Notes under the pieces: generated by a model
Told to the model about the DNA's origin: nothing
Database searches by the model: none
Seen by the model: only the letters and a program-made list of their open reading frames with translations
Made by a program: the position numbers and the translations under genes
Assembly: GCF_031581025.1 (NCBI RefSeq)
Contig: NZ_JAVLCA010000008.1
Source of the DNA: Salibaculum sp031581025
Lineage (GTDB): Bacteria > Pseudomonadota > Alphaproteobacteria > Rhodobacterales > Rhodobacteraceae
Strand: one strand, 5' to 3'
DNA: 64,000 bases
Shown here: positions 34,250 to 42,816 of the stretch, piece by piece
How positions within the stretch are numbered: the first letter of the stretch is position 1
Layout of the letters: the number at the start of each line of letters is the position of its first letter

Positions 34250-35107
34250 ATGGCCAGGCTGGGCGTCGATATCGGGGGCACCTTCACGGACGTGGTGCTG
34301 GACACCGGGGCCGGCATGGTCTCGCGGTCCAGCCGGGTCAGCCCGCAGATGCGGGAGTACGAGCGTTTCAACACCACGATTGCCAATGCCTATATCAAGC
34401 CGCCCAGGGCCTCTTACCTGGGCCGGTTGGAAAACAGGCTGGCCCGGGAAGGCGCCGATTGCCCTATCTACCTGATGCATTCGGGCGGCGGCATCATGGC
34501 GCTGGAGGCCGCGGCGGAGTTTCCCGTGCGCCTGGTCGAAAGCGGCCCGGCGGGCGGCGCGATCTTTGCCGCCGACCTGGCCGTGCGGCCCGGGCTGGAT
34601 GGGATGAATGCCACCGCCTTTCCCTGGGGTGTGATGACGATGCCGGTCGAGGCCACAGAACAGGTCGGCCCGGTCATCATCTGGCGCAAGGAGCTGCGCC
34701 CCGACAGCGGTGGGGCCGGGCAGTATCGCGGGGGGCTGGGCCAGGTCATGGAGGTCGGCGCGCGCGCGGGCCATGAATTCGACATCTCCGCCATGCTGGA
34801 CCGGGTCGATCACCCAGCGCGCGGTCGCCGCGGCGGGCAGCAGGGCGCGCCCACCCGGATCGCCCGTGACGATGGCACGCCAATGCGCAGCAAGGGGCGG
34901 CAATCGGTGCCCCATGGCGCGTGCGTCCAGATGGCCTTTCCCGGCGGCGCGGGCTACGGTGTGCCCGGGACGCGTGCGCCCGAGGCCGTCCGGCGCGACC
35001 TTGCGTTGGGTTATATCACCGCTGAGGTGGCGCGCGAGGTTTACGGGCTAAGCCCCGAGGAGATAGAGAAAATAGAAGCAAGCGCCCGCAGGGGCGAGAG
35101 CTTCTGA
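34250..35107 (+). pseudogene. In-frame fused relic of hyuA and hyuB (hydantoinase/oxoprolinase subunits)
   Basis: The 285-residue frame is a mosaic. Residues 1-20 are the HyuA start (MARLGVDIGGTFTDVVLDTG). From about 30 to 115 it is a middle piece of HyuA (MREYERFNTTIANAYIKP, LMHSGGGIMALEAAAEFPVR, ESGPAGGAIF). From about 120 to 285 it is the HyuB C-terminus (TEQVGPVIIWRKELRPDSGG, GVPGTRAPEAVRRDLALGYI). Normal HyuA and HyuB have about 690 and 550 residues, so roughly three quarters is gone, including the intergenic junction, yet no stop or frameshift is present. It cannot be a working ATP-dependent hydrolase. It ends 19 bases before the acetoacetyl-CoA synthetase gene. Confidence 0.82.
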
Positions 35108-35126
35108 AAAAGGAGAGAGCGACGCA

Positions 35127-37067
35127 ATGCCCGAGATTGTCTGGACACCGCCCGAGGACCGCTGGACCGACAGCGCGCTGGCCCGTTTCGCGCGCGAGGC
35201 CGGGTTCGATCCGCAGGACTACGCAGGGCTGCACCGGTGGTCGATCAGCGATCTGTCGGGGTTCTGGTCGCGGGTCTGGGATTTCCTCGACGTGATCGGC
35301 GACAAGGGCGAGGTCGTGTTTCAGCCCGACGACGATGCCTGGATGACCGGCGCGCGCTTCTTCCCGCAGGCCCGGGTGAACCTGGCCGAGAATTTTCTGC
35401 GCCAGTCGGGTGACGCGGTGGTCCTCACCGAGGCCGACGAGACCGGCCATCGTGCCCATGTCACCGCCGATGAACTGCGCGCGCGGGTCGCCAAATGCGC
35501 CGACGGGTTGCGCGCCGCCGGGGTGGGGCAGGGCGACCGCGTGGGCGCGGTCCTGCCCAACCGCGCCGAGGCGCTGGTGACCCTGCTGGCCACCGCCGCC
35601 GTCGGCGGGGTCTGGACCTCCTGTTCGCCCGATTTCGGGGCGGCGGCGATCCTCGACCGGATCGGGCAGGTGGAACCCAAGGTGCTCTTTGCCGCGCCGC
35701 GCATCACCTACGGCGGCAAGGCGGTCGATGTCTCGGACCGCATCGGCGAGGTGGCCGACCAGATGCCGGGGCTGGTGCAGCTTGTGCTGGTGGGCGACAA
35801 CACCACGCAGGCGCAGGTGCCTACCGTGCCGTGGGAGGATTTCGGGCAAGAGACGGAGCTGACCTTCACCCGCGTGCCCTTCGATGCGCCGCTCTACGTG
35901 ATGTATACCTCGGGGACGACAGGAAAGCCCAAGGCCATCGTCCACAAGACCGGCGGCGTGTTGCTGACCATGATGAAGGAACACGTGCTGCACGTCGATG
36001 TGCGGCCCGGCGACCGCGTCCTGTGGTATTCGAACACCGCCTGGATGATGTATCACTGGCTGATGACCGGGCTGGCGGCCGGGGCCACGGTGGTGCTCTA
36101 TGACGGTGCGCCTGTGGTCAAGCGTGACGGCGCGCTGGACGGCACCATGCTGTGGCAACTTGTGGAAGACGAGCGGCTAACGCATCTGGGGATCTCGCCC
36201 AAGTATCTCAGCACGCTCTCGGACATGGGTTTTGTGCCCCGCGACCACTACGACCTGTCCTCGCTGCGCTGGCTGATGGCCTCGGGCAGCCCCATGGCGC
36301 CCTATCAATACGACTGGATGTATGACGCCATTGGCACGCACTTCGGCTTTTTCTCGATCTCGGGCGGGACCGACCTGATGGGCTGTTTCCTCATCGGGGC
36401 GCCAATGCTGCCGGTGCGGCGCGGGGCCCTGATGGCCAAGGCTCTGGGCATGGCGGTGCAGGTGCTCGATGATCGCGGCGTGGCGGTGCTGGGTCGCCCC
36501 GGCGAGCTGTGCTGCACCGAACCCTTCCCCTCGATGCCGCTGACCTTCTGGGGCGCCGATGGGGATGCACGCTACCACAAGGCCTATTTCGAGGACCGGG
36601 CCGAGGTCTGGACCCATGGCGACCGCCTGACCGAGCACATGGACGGCAGCCTGACCATACATGGCCGGTCGGATTTCACGCTCAACCCCGGCGGGGTGCG
36701 GATCGGGACGGCGGATATCTACAACGTCTGCGAGCGCCTGCCGCAGGTGGCCGATTGCCTGGCCTTCGGGCGGCCCATCCCGGGCGACGAGGAAATCGTG
36801 CTGTGCCTGCAGATGGCCGAGGGCGCAGCGATGACGCCGGAGCTTGCGAAAGAGATTCGCACCAGGCTGCGGCAGGAATGTTCGCCGCGCCACGTGCCGG
36901 CGGCGATCTATACCGTCGGCGCGGTGCCCTATACGATCAGCGGCAAGCGGGTCGAGGGCGCGGCGAAATCCACCGCGCTGGGGCAAGAGGTCAGGAACAA
37001 GGCCTCGCTCGCCAATCCCGAAAGCCTGGCGGACTATGCCGATCTCTCGACGCGGGAGGCGTTCTAG
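35127..37067 (+). CDS. Acetoacetyl-CoA synthetase
   Basis: The 646-residue ligase activates acetoacetate with ATP and CoA, linking ketone bodies and PHB breakdown to acetyl-CoA. It has the ANL-superfamily AMP motif MYTSGTTGKPKAIVHKTGG (about 259-277) and the acetyl-CoA synthetase-type N-terminus, with ISDLSGFWSRVWDFLDVIGD. The C-terminal lysine region reads TISGKRVEGAAKS. The length is typical for AacS. ATG 35127 follows AAAGGAGAG. The polyhydroxybutyrate genes 6 kb away make an acetoacetate role plausible. Confidence 0.92.
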   Translation: MPEIVWTPPEDRWTDSALARFAREAGFDPQDYAGLHRWSISDLSGFWSRVWDFLDVIGDKGEVVFQPDDDAWMTGARFFPQARVNLAENFLRQSGDAVVLTEADETGHRAHVTADELRARVAKCADGLRAAGVGQGDRVGAVLPNRAEALVTLLATAAVGGVWTSCSPDFGAAAILDRIGQVEPKVLFAAPRITYGGKAVDVSDRIGEVADQMPGLVQLVLVGDNTTQAQVPTVPWEDFGQETELTFTRVPFDAPLYVMYTSGTTGKPKAIVHKTGGVLLTMMKEHVLHVDVRPGDRVLWYSNTAWMMYHWLMTGLAAGATVVLYDGAPVVKRDGALDGTMLWQLVEDERLTHLGISPKYLSTLSDMGFVPRDHYDLSSLRWLMASGSPMAPYQYDWMYDAIGTHFGFFSISGGTDLMGCFLIGAPMLPVRRGALMAKALGMAVQVLDDRGVAVLGRPGELCCTEPFPSMPLTFWGADGDARYHKAYFEDRAEVWTHGDRLTEHMDGSLTIHGRSDFTLNPGGVRIGTADIYNVCERLPQVADCLAFGRPIPGDEEIVLCLQMAEGAAMTPELAKEIRTRLRQECSPRHVPAAIYTVGAVPYTISGKRVEGAAKSTALGQEVRNKASLANPESLADYADLSTREAF

Positions 37068-37113
37068 GCCAGGTCAATCCCGGCTGGGCGTTGCAAGGCG
37101 GGTGCCACCTGGC

Positions 37114-37320
37114 TCAGCCGGGCTTCAACGCGCCTGCCATCTGGCGCCCGTCCGGGCCTTCGACCAGCTCGAACTCGACGGCCTGTTCATCGGCAAGGCC
37201 TGTCAGGCCTGCCTCTTCGACCTTCGAGATGTGAACAAAGACGTCCTTGCCGCCATCCTCGGGCGCAATGAAGCCATAGCCCTTTGCGGTGTTGAACCAT
37301 TTCACGGTGCCCCTGGGCAT
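37114..37320 (-). CDS. Cold-shock domain protein
   Basis: 68 residues forming a single OB-fold that binds single-stranded RNA or DNA. MPRGTVKWFNTAKGYGFIAP contains RNP1 (KGYGFIAPE), and RNP2 appears as DVFVHISKVEEAG. ATG 37320 follows AGGAGG. The mRNA leader has a strong hairpin just ahead of the binding site (37344-37364). It is convergent with the acetoacetyl-CoA synthetase gene. Confidence 0.95.
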   Translation of the reverse strand: MPRGTVKWFNTAKGYGFIAPEDGGKDVFVHISKVEEAGLTGLADEQAVEFELVEGPDGRQMAGALKPG

Positions 37321-37343
37321 GTCCGTTCCTCCTGCGTTTTCAG

Positions 37344-37364
37344 GGGGACTGGGCCCCAGTCCCC
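37344..37364 (-). promoter_or_regulatory. 5'-leader hairpin of the cold-shock gene
   Basis: GGGGACTGGG and CCCAGTCCCC form a perfect 10-bp stem around a single base. The stem ends 23 bases before the ATG, next to the AGGAGG. A leader structure near the binding site of a cold-shock gene suggests temperature-dependent translation, as known for other csp leaders. That role is inferred. Confidence 0.45.
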
Positions 37365-37522
37365 GGGGTCCAGGTCTTCCGGTCCCGCGCGGGAAATGGC
37401 GGTCGTCCGTCAGCCTCGCCTTGATATGATGCGGTCATGAGGGCAAAAGGCAAATGACAATCCTGTGCTGGCCCGGCGCCGGTGCTGATCCACGCGACAC
37501 ATGCACAAAACGGAGGCAATAG

Positions 37523-37849
37523 ATGCGCCTTTTTGGGCTGAAATCCTGTGATACCTGCCGCAAGGCGCTCAAGGCCCTGCGCGCGGCGGGCCATGATCCG
37601 CAGGTCATCGACGTGCGGGCCGACGGCATTACCGCCGAAGATCTGCAGGCGATCCTCGATCATTTCGGGGACAGCGCGCTGAACACCCGCTCGACCACCT
37701 GGCGCGCGCTGTCCGAGCCGGAGCGTCAGCGCCCGGCGGCAGACCTGCTGACCACGCATCCGACCCTGCTGAAACGTCCGGTGATCGAGGCGCAGGGCCA
37801 GTGGCACCAGGGCTGGGGCGCATCCGTGCAGCACGCGCTCCTTCAATAA
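37523..37849 (+). CDS. ArsC/Spx-family protein (glutaredoxin-like)
   Basis: 108 residues with the thioredoxin-like ArsC/Spx fold. MRLFGLKSCDTCRKALKALR carries a CxxC (Cys9, Cys12). The C-terminal part has TTHPTLLKRPVIEAQGQWHQGW, the usual ArsC-family LLKRPV motif. The Arg residues that define true arsenate reductase cannot be confirmed by eye, so this may be a YffB-type thiol reductase. There are no ars genes nearby. It starts at ATG 37523 after a CGGAGG. Confidence 0.85.
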   Translation: MRLFGLKSCDTCRKALKALRAAGHDPQVIDVRADGITAEDLQAILDHFGDSALNTRSTTWRALSEPERQRPAADLLTTHPTLLKRPVIEAQGQWHQGWGASVQHALLQ

Positions 37850-37894
37850 CACCGCCCGAAGCCCCAGATAAATTCAAAGACGAACGGAGGCATC

Positions 37895-38263
37895 ATGCGA
37901 AACGCGGCACTGGTCCTGGGCCTGATCGGCGGTATCATCGGCATCATCGTCGGGCTTGTGGGCTATGGCTATGCCGAGGTCTCTGAACGCCATGGTGAAA
38001 TCGCGGAGATTTTCGGCGTGCTCGATAACCCCGGTTTCATCCGCATGGCCAGTTTCCTGGCCCCGCTGCTGGCCATCGCCGGGGGCGCCATGGCCAAGGT
38101 GCGCGCGCTCTGGGGCGGCCTCCTGATGCTGGGCGCCTGCCTGCTGTTCTACGCGGCCTTCGGTTTCAACGTGGGCACGATGTTCCCCATCGGCTTTGTC
38201 GGGCTGGGCGGCATCCTTGCTATTGCAGCCGGGAAACCGGACGAGCCCAAGGCGCATTTCTGA
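37895..38263 (+). CDS. Integral membrane protein of unknown function
   Basis: 122 residues with four hydrophobic segments (about 4-26, 48-66, 70-90 and 92-112) rich in Gly and Ala, beginning MRNAALVLGLIGGIIGIIVG and ending with a charged tail. The pattern resembles DUF4064-type proteins, but I am not sure. ATG 37895 follows CGGAGG. A strong bidirectional hairpin separates it from the convergent thrS. Confidence 0.7.
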   Translation: MRNAALVLGLIGGIIGIIVGLVGYGYAEVSERHGEIAEIFGVLDNPGFIRMASFLAPLLAIAGGAMAKVRALWGGLLMLGACLLFYAAFGFNVGTMFPIGFVGLGGILAIAAGKPDEPKAHF

Positions 38264-38277
38264 TCGGCACCTTGCGC

Positions 38278-38311
38278 GGGCCGTGACGGCTCAAGGCGGC
38301 CGTCACGGCCC
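38278..38311. terminator. Bidirectional hairpin between convergent genes
   Basis: GGGCCGTGACGGC pairs perfectly with GCCGTCACGGCCC (13 bp, 8-base loop). It lies between the membrane protein gene (stop 38263) and thrS (stop 38317). Confidence 0.65.
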
Positions 38312-38316
38312 GATTG

Positions 38317-40308
38317 TTACAGAAGATCGGGCGGGGTGGCCGACCGCGCCAGCTCGGCGGTGATCTCGTCCAGGGTCGCGGCCGAGGTTTGTTTCTGTCC
38401 CAACCGGCGGACAGAAACGCTGCGCTCGGCGACCTCGCGGCCGCCGCAGGCCAGGATCACAGGCACCTTGCCCACCGAGTGTTCGCGGACCTTGTAGTTG
38501 ATCTTCTCGTTGCGGATGTCGGCCTCGGCCCGGACCCCGGCGGCGGTCAGCCCGGCCACGACCTCTTGCACGTAGTCATCGGCCTCGGAGGTGATTGAGG
38601 CCACGACCACCTGCCGCGGGGCCAGCCAGAAGGGCAGCTTGCCTTCCCAGTTCTCGATCAGGATGCCGATGAACCTCTCGAAAGATCCCAGCGCGGCGCG
38701 GTGCAGCATATAGGGGCGGTGCTTTTCGCCGTCGGCGGCGATATAGGTCGCGCCCAGCCGTTCGGGCAGGTTCGGGTCCACCTGGAAGGTGCCGCATTGC
38801 CAGACCCGGCCGATGGCGTCGGTCAGGTAGAAATCCAGCTTGGGGCCATAGAAGGCACCGTCGCCCGGCTCCAGCGTATAGTCGCGGCCAACTGCCTTGA
38901 TCGCCTTTTCCAGAGCGTCCTCGACGTAGTCCCAGGACGCGTCGCTGCCGACGCGCTTTTCGGGGCGGGTGGCGAAGCGGATCTCGAAATCCTCGAAGCC
39001 CAGTTCGCGGTAGACCTCGGCCAGAAAGTCGATGAACCGGGCGCACTCCTTCTGGATCTGCTCTTCGGTGCAGAAGATATGCGCGTCGTCCTGGGTGAAG
39101 CCGCGCACGCGCATGATTCCATGCAGCGCGCCCGAGGGTTCGAACCGCGCGCAGGAGCCGAATTCGGCCAGTCGCAGCGGCAGGTCGCGATAGGATTTCA
39201 GGCCCTGGTTGAAAACCTGCACGTGGCAGGGGCAGTTCATCGGCTTGAGCGCGTTGATCCGGGTCTGGTCCTTGTTCCTGACGCTCGCGTCGTCATCCTC
39301 GCCGTCGCGGGACTCGTCCACCTCGACCACGAACATGTGGTGCTGATACTTGTCCCAGTGGCCCGAGGCCTCCCAGAGCTTGCGGTCCACGACCTGGGGC
39401 GTGTTGATCTCGCGGTAGCCGCCGGCGCGCTGCTTGCGGCGCATGTAGTCCTGTAGCGTGGTGTAGATGGTCCAGCCGTCCGGGTGCCAGAACACCTGGC
39501 CGGGGGCCTCTTCCTGCATGTGGAACAGGTCCATCTCGCGGCCCAGCTTGCGGTGGTCGCGTTTCTCGGCCTCTTCGAGGAAATGCAGGTAATTCTTCAG
39601 ATCGTCGCGGGACTGGAAGGCGACGCCGTAGATGCGCTGCAGCATCTGGCGGCTGGAATCGCCGCGCCAATAGGCCCCGGCCACGGACATCAGCTTCCAG
39701 GAATCGCCTGGCAGCTGGCCGGTGTTCTGCAGGTGCGGACCACGGCACAGATCCTGCCATTGGCCGTGCCAGTACATGCGCAGCGGCTCGTCGCCGGGGA
39801 TCGCATTGACCAGCTCGACCTTGTAGGGTTCGTTGTTGGCCTCGTAATGCTTGATCGCGCGGGCGCGGTCCCAGACCTCGGTGGTGACCGGGTCGCGGGC
39901 GTTGATGATCTCTTTCATCTTCTTTTCGATTGCGCCGAGGTCTTCGGGGGTGAAGGGCGCGGCCCGGTCGAAATCGTAATACCAGCCGTTGTCGATCACC
40001 GGGCCGATGGTGACGTTGACGTCGGGCCAGAGCTCCTGCACGGCGCGGGCCATGATATGGGCCAGATCGTGGCGGATCAGTTCCAGCGCGGGGGCCTCGT
40101 CCTTCATCGTGTTGATAGCGATCTTCGCGTCCGTTTCGATGGGCCACTGAAGATCCCAGTGCTGCCCGTCGACATGGGCTGAGATGGCCTTCTTGCGCAG
40201 CGAGGTCGAGATCTCGGCGGCCACGTCCGCCGGGGTCACGCCGCTGGGAAAGCTGCGTGCATTGCCATCGGGAAAGGTCAGGGAAATTTGGTTCTGGCCG
40301 TCATGCAT
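38317..40308 (-). CDS. thrS: Threonine-tRNA ligase
   Basis: ThrRS charges tRNA-Thr. About 663 residues: a TGS domain (about 5-65, ISLTFPDGNARSFPSGVTPA), the editing domain (about 70-230, with the HxxxH-like HDLAHIMARAVQELWPD), the class II catalytic core (about 250-540, with MNCPCHVQVF for the zinc Cys and FEPSGALHGIMRVRGFTQDD as motif 2), and the anticodon-binding domain (about 545-650). ATG 40308 puts the TGS domain directly at the N-terminus; ATG 40320 is an alternative. No T-box-like leader is visible. Confidence 0.96.
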   Translation of the reverse strand: MHDGQNQISLTFPDGNARSFPSGVTPADVAAEISTSLRKKAISAHVDGQHWDLQWPIETDAKIAINTMKDEAPALELIRHDLAHIMARAVQELWPDVNVTIGPVIDNGWYYDFDRAAPFTPEDLGAIEKKMKEIINARDPVTTEVWDRARAIKHYEANNEPYKVELVNAIPGDEPLRMYWHGQWQDLCRGPHLQNTGQLPGDSWKLMSVAGAYWRGDSSRQMLQRIYGVAFQSRDDLKNYLHFLEEAEKRDHRKLGREMDLFHMQEEAPGQVFWHPDGWTIYTTLQDYMRRKQRAGGYREINTPQVVDRKLWEASGHWDKYQHHMFVVEVDESRDGEDDDASVRNKDQTRINALKPMNCPCHVQVFNQGLKSYRDLPLRLAEFGSCARFEPSGALHGIMRVRGFTQDDAHIFCTEEQIQKECARFIDFLAEVYRELGFEDFEIRFATRPEKRVGSDASWDYVEDALEKAIKAVGRDYTLEPGDGAFYGPKLDFYLTDAIGRVWQCGTFQVDPNLPERLGATYIAADGEKHRPYMLHRAALGSFERFIGILIENWEGKLPFWLAPRQVVVASITSEADDYVQEVVAGLTAAGVRAEADIRNEKINYKVREHSVGKVPVILACGGREVAERSVSVRRLGQKQTSAATLDEITAELARSATPPDLL

Positions 40309-40462
40309 GGCCTGTCTCATCGTCGGTTTGGCGCCCACGGAACGCCCGGTTGCGGGTATGTTGTGCGCGGGTCTTTTGGCCGGGGGCCGGGGGCCTTGTC
40401 AAGCTTGCATCCCGGGCTCGGTCTGTGCTCAGTCACAGGCAGGCGGACGACAGGGGGATCAC

Positions 40463-41203
40463 ATGGCCGAAACCTTCACCACGGCGCAGGGACGCCGCAT
40501 CGCCTGGGCCCACACGCCGGGCGCGGGCCCGACCGTGGTGTTCTGCAGCGGCTTCAAGTCCGACATGGCCGGCACCAAGGCCGTGCATCTGGAGGCCTGG
40601 GCGCAGGGCCGGGGCCAGGCCTTCGCGCGCTTTGACTATTCCGGTCACGGGATCAGCGGCGGAGCCTTCACCGACGGTTGCATCGGCGACTGGTTCGAGG
40701 ACACCTGCGCGGTGCTGGACCGGATCGCGGGGCCGGTGGTGCTGGTGGGCTCCTCCATGGGGGGCTGGATCGCGCTGCTGGCGGCCCGCGACCGGCCCGG
40801 CAAGGTGGCCGGCCTTGTCACCATCGCCGCCGCGCCGGATTTCACAGAGGACAGCATGTGGGCGGGCTTCGACGCCGACCAGCGCGGGGCGCTGCTGCGC
40901 GAGGGGCAGGTCACGCTGCCCTCGGACTATGGCGCGCCCTATATCATCACGCGCCGCCTGATCGAGGAGGGGCGTGAGCGGCTGGTCCTGCGCGCGCCGC
41001 TGGCGCTGCCTGTCCCGGTACGGTTACTGCAGGGCACGGCGGACGCGGATGTGGAGATGTCGGTGGCGCTGCGCCTGCTGGACCACGCGCAGGGCCCGGA
41101 CATGCGCCTGACCCTGGTGGACGGGGCCGACCACCGGTTTTCGGATGACGATTGCCTGGCGCTGATCGAGCGCAGTATCGAGGAGGTGCTGGCCCGGATC
41201 TGA
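40463..41203 (+). CDS. Alpha/beta hydrolase
   Basis: 246 residues with the full hydrolase triad: nucleophile Ser in GSSMGGW, an acidic residue near QGTADADVEMS, and His in DGADHRFSD. FDYSGHG shows the oxyanion-hole region. The size and the SDMAGTKAVHLEAWA segment resemble ABHD10-type thioesterases. The substrate is unknown. It starts at ATG 40463 after CAGGGGGA and is divergent from thrS. Confidence 0.85.
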   Translation: MAETFTTAQGRRIAWAHTPGAGPTVVFCSGFKSDMAGTKAVHLEAWAQGRGQAFARFDYSGHGISGGAFTDGCIGDWFEDTCAVLDRIAGPVVLVGSSMGGWIALLAARDRPGKVAGLVTIAAAPDFTEDSMWAGFDADQRGALLREGQVTLPSDYGAPYIITRRLIEEGRERLVLRAPLALPVPVRLLQGTADADVEMSVALRLLDHAQGPDMRLTLVDGADHRFSDDDCLALIERSIEEVLARI

Positions 41204-41207
41204 CGGG

Positions 41208-41317
41208 GCGGCTGCGCCGCGCAGGTCTGCCTCGGCTGCGCCTCGGGCATGGGGGCTGTCTGCCCCCCTTGGCCCTGCGGGCCAATTCCCCCCGAGGATA
41301 TTTCCGGCCAGAAGAAG
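41208..41317 (+). repeat. Composite dispersed element downstream of the hydrolase (motifs A and B)
   Basis: Motif A (41208-41228) matches 20589-20609 at 20 of 21 bases. Motif B (41294-41317, ATTTCCGGCCAGAAGAAG core) is a diverged form of the repeat at 15486-15508 and 20675-20697. GGCTGCGC-rich inverted segments lie between. It stands between two plus-strand genes. Confidence 0.6.
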
Positions 41318-41353
41318 CGCCCGCGTCGGGCGCAGCGATACGGGGAGATGGGG

Positions 41354-42697
41354 ATGGCACTGACGACGGGACAGAAGGCGGGCTGGGGGCTGGCGGACCT
41401 CGGCGTGGTGGTCTTCGTGGTGGTCAAGCAGTTGCTGGTGCTGGCCTTCCTGACCTCTTACCTGGGCGTGCCCGCCGCGATCGCAGGTGCGGCCACGACG
41501 GGCGTTCTGGTCTTCGACATGATCACCGACCCGGTGATCGGCTATCTGTCGGACCGCACCGACAGCCGCTACGGACGGCGCGCGCCCTGGATGGTGATCG
41601 GGGCGATGGTCATGGTGGTGGGGATGGTGGGTTTGTTCGCGGTTCCCCGCGGGATGGATGGTGTGGCGGCGCTGCCCTGGGTGCTAGGGTTTTTCTGCCT
41701 GGCCACGCTGGGGTTCACCATGGTGGCGATCCCCTATGGGGCCCTTGCCGGCGAGATCACCGAGGATGGGCGCGACCGGTCGCAGATGATGGCCTGGCGC
41801 ATGGGATTTGCCAGCCTCGGTCTCCTGCTGGGCGGGGCGCTGGTGCCCGCGCTGGCCGCCGAGGGCGGGCATGCGCGCGCGGCCCTCGTGGTTGCGCCGC
41901 TGATCCTGGGCGCGATCTGGTTTTCTGTCTGGTCGATCCGGACGGCGCCGCGCCATCCGGCGCCGGTCGTCATCACGCCGTGGCAGATGCTGGCGCAGGT
42001 GCTGGGCAATGCCCCCTTCATGGTTCTGGCCGCGCTTTACGGCGTGATGACGCTGGCTGTGGCGCTGATCACGGCCGGGCTGCCCTTCGCCGCGCTCTAT
42101 CTGATCAGTGATACCGGCGACACGCCGCTGTCGGGGGCGGCGCAGGCGCTGACGGTGCTGTCGCTGCTGTTCGCGGCCTTCACGCTGGGCGCGATCCTGA
42201 GCCAGGCGGGCTGGGTGCTTGCTTCGGCGCGGCTGGGCAAGCTGGGGGCGCTGGTGCTGGGGCTGTGCCTTTACGTGGCCTTGCTGGTGGGGCTTTACGC
42301 GGCGCTTCCGGCGGTCAATGTCACGGTGATTGCCGGTCTCTTCGTGCTGGCGGGGATGACCAATGGCGCATATCAGCAGATCCCCTGGGCCATGTACCCC
42401 GACCTGATGGATGCCACGCGCGCCCGCACCGGGCTGGCGATCGAAGGGGGGTTCTCGGCAATCTGGCTCTTCGGCCAGAAGCTGGCCAATGCGCTGGCGC
42501 CCGGGGCGCTGGGGCTGATCCTGGGCGCCTTCGGCTGGCGCGAGACGACCCAGGGACGCATTGCACAGGAGGCCGCCGCGTTGGAGGCGCTGCATGTCTC
42601 GGTGACGCTGATCCCGGCGGGCATCCTGGCGCTGGCGGTGCTGGGGCTCTGGGGGGTCTACCGGCCGCTGGCCGCGCGGGCGTCGGCCCGCGCTTGA
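41354..42697 (+). CDS. MFS/GPH-family transporter
   Basis: 447 residues with about twelve membrane helices and the glycoside-pentoside-hexuronide:cation (MFS_2, MelB-like) pattern: an early DMITDPVIGYLSDRTDSRYGRRAPW cytoplasmic loop, then IPYGALAGEITEDGRDRSQMMAWR. The transported solute is unknown; sugars or other small organics are usual. ATG 41354 is preferred because GGGGAG lies at the right distance; ATG 41348 is close to it. No sugar-catabolic gene is adjacent. It is convergent with phaZ. Confidence 0.87.
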   Translation: MALTTGQKAGWGLADLGVVVFVVVKQLLVLAFLTSYLGVPAAIAGAATTGVLVFDMITDPVIGYLSDRTDSRYGRRAPWMVIGAMVMVVGMVGLFAVPRGMDGVAALPWVLGFFCLATLGFTMVAIPYGALAGEITEDGRDRSQMMAWRMGFASLGLLLGGALVPALAAEGGHARAALVVAPLILGAIWFSVWSIRTAPRHPAPVVITPWQMLAQVLGNAPFMVLAALYGVMTLAVALITAGLPFAALYLISDTGDTPLSGAAQALTVLSLLFAAFTLGAILSQAGWVLASARLGKLGALVLGLCLYVALLVGLYAALPAVNVTVIAGLFVLAGMTNGAYQQIPWAMYPDLMDATRARTGLAIEGGFSAIWLFGQKLANALAPGALGLILGAFGWRETTQGRIAQEAAALEALHVSVTLIPAGILALAVLGLWGVYRPLAARASARA

Positions 42698-42816
42698 CCG
42701 CCGAGGCGAGCTGGCCCACCCTCGGGGGCGTTGCTTTCATGGGCGGGTTTGACGGGACGGCATGCCAGGGCCAGGCCTGCCGCCCGACCCTGTGCGTGCC
42801 ATCGCCGCCCCGCGCG

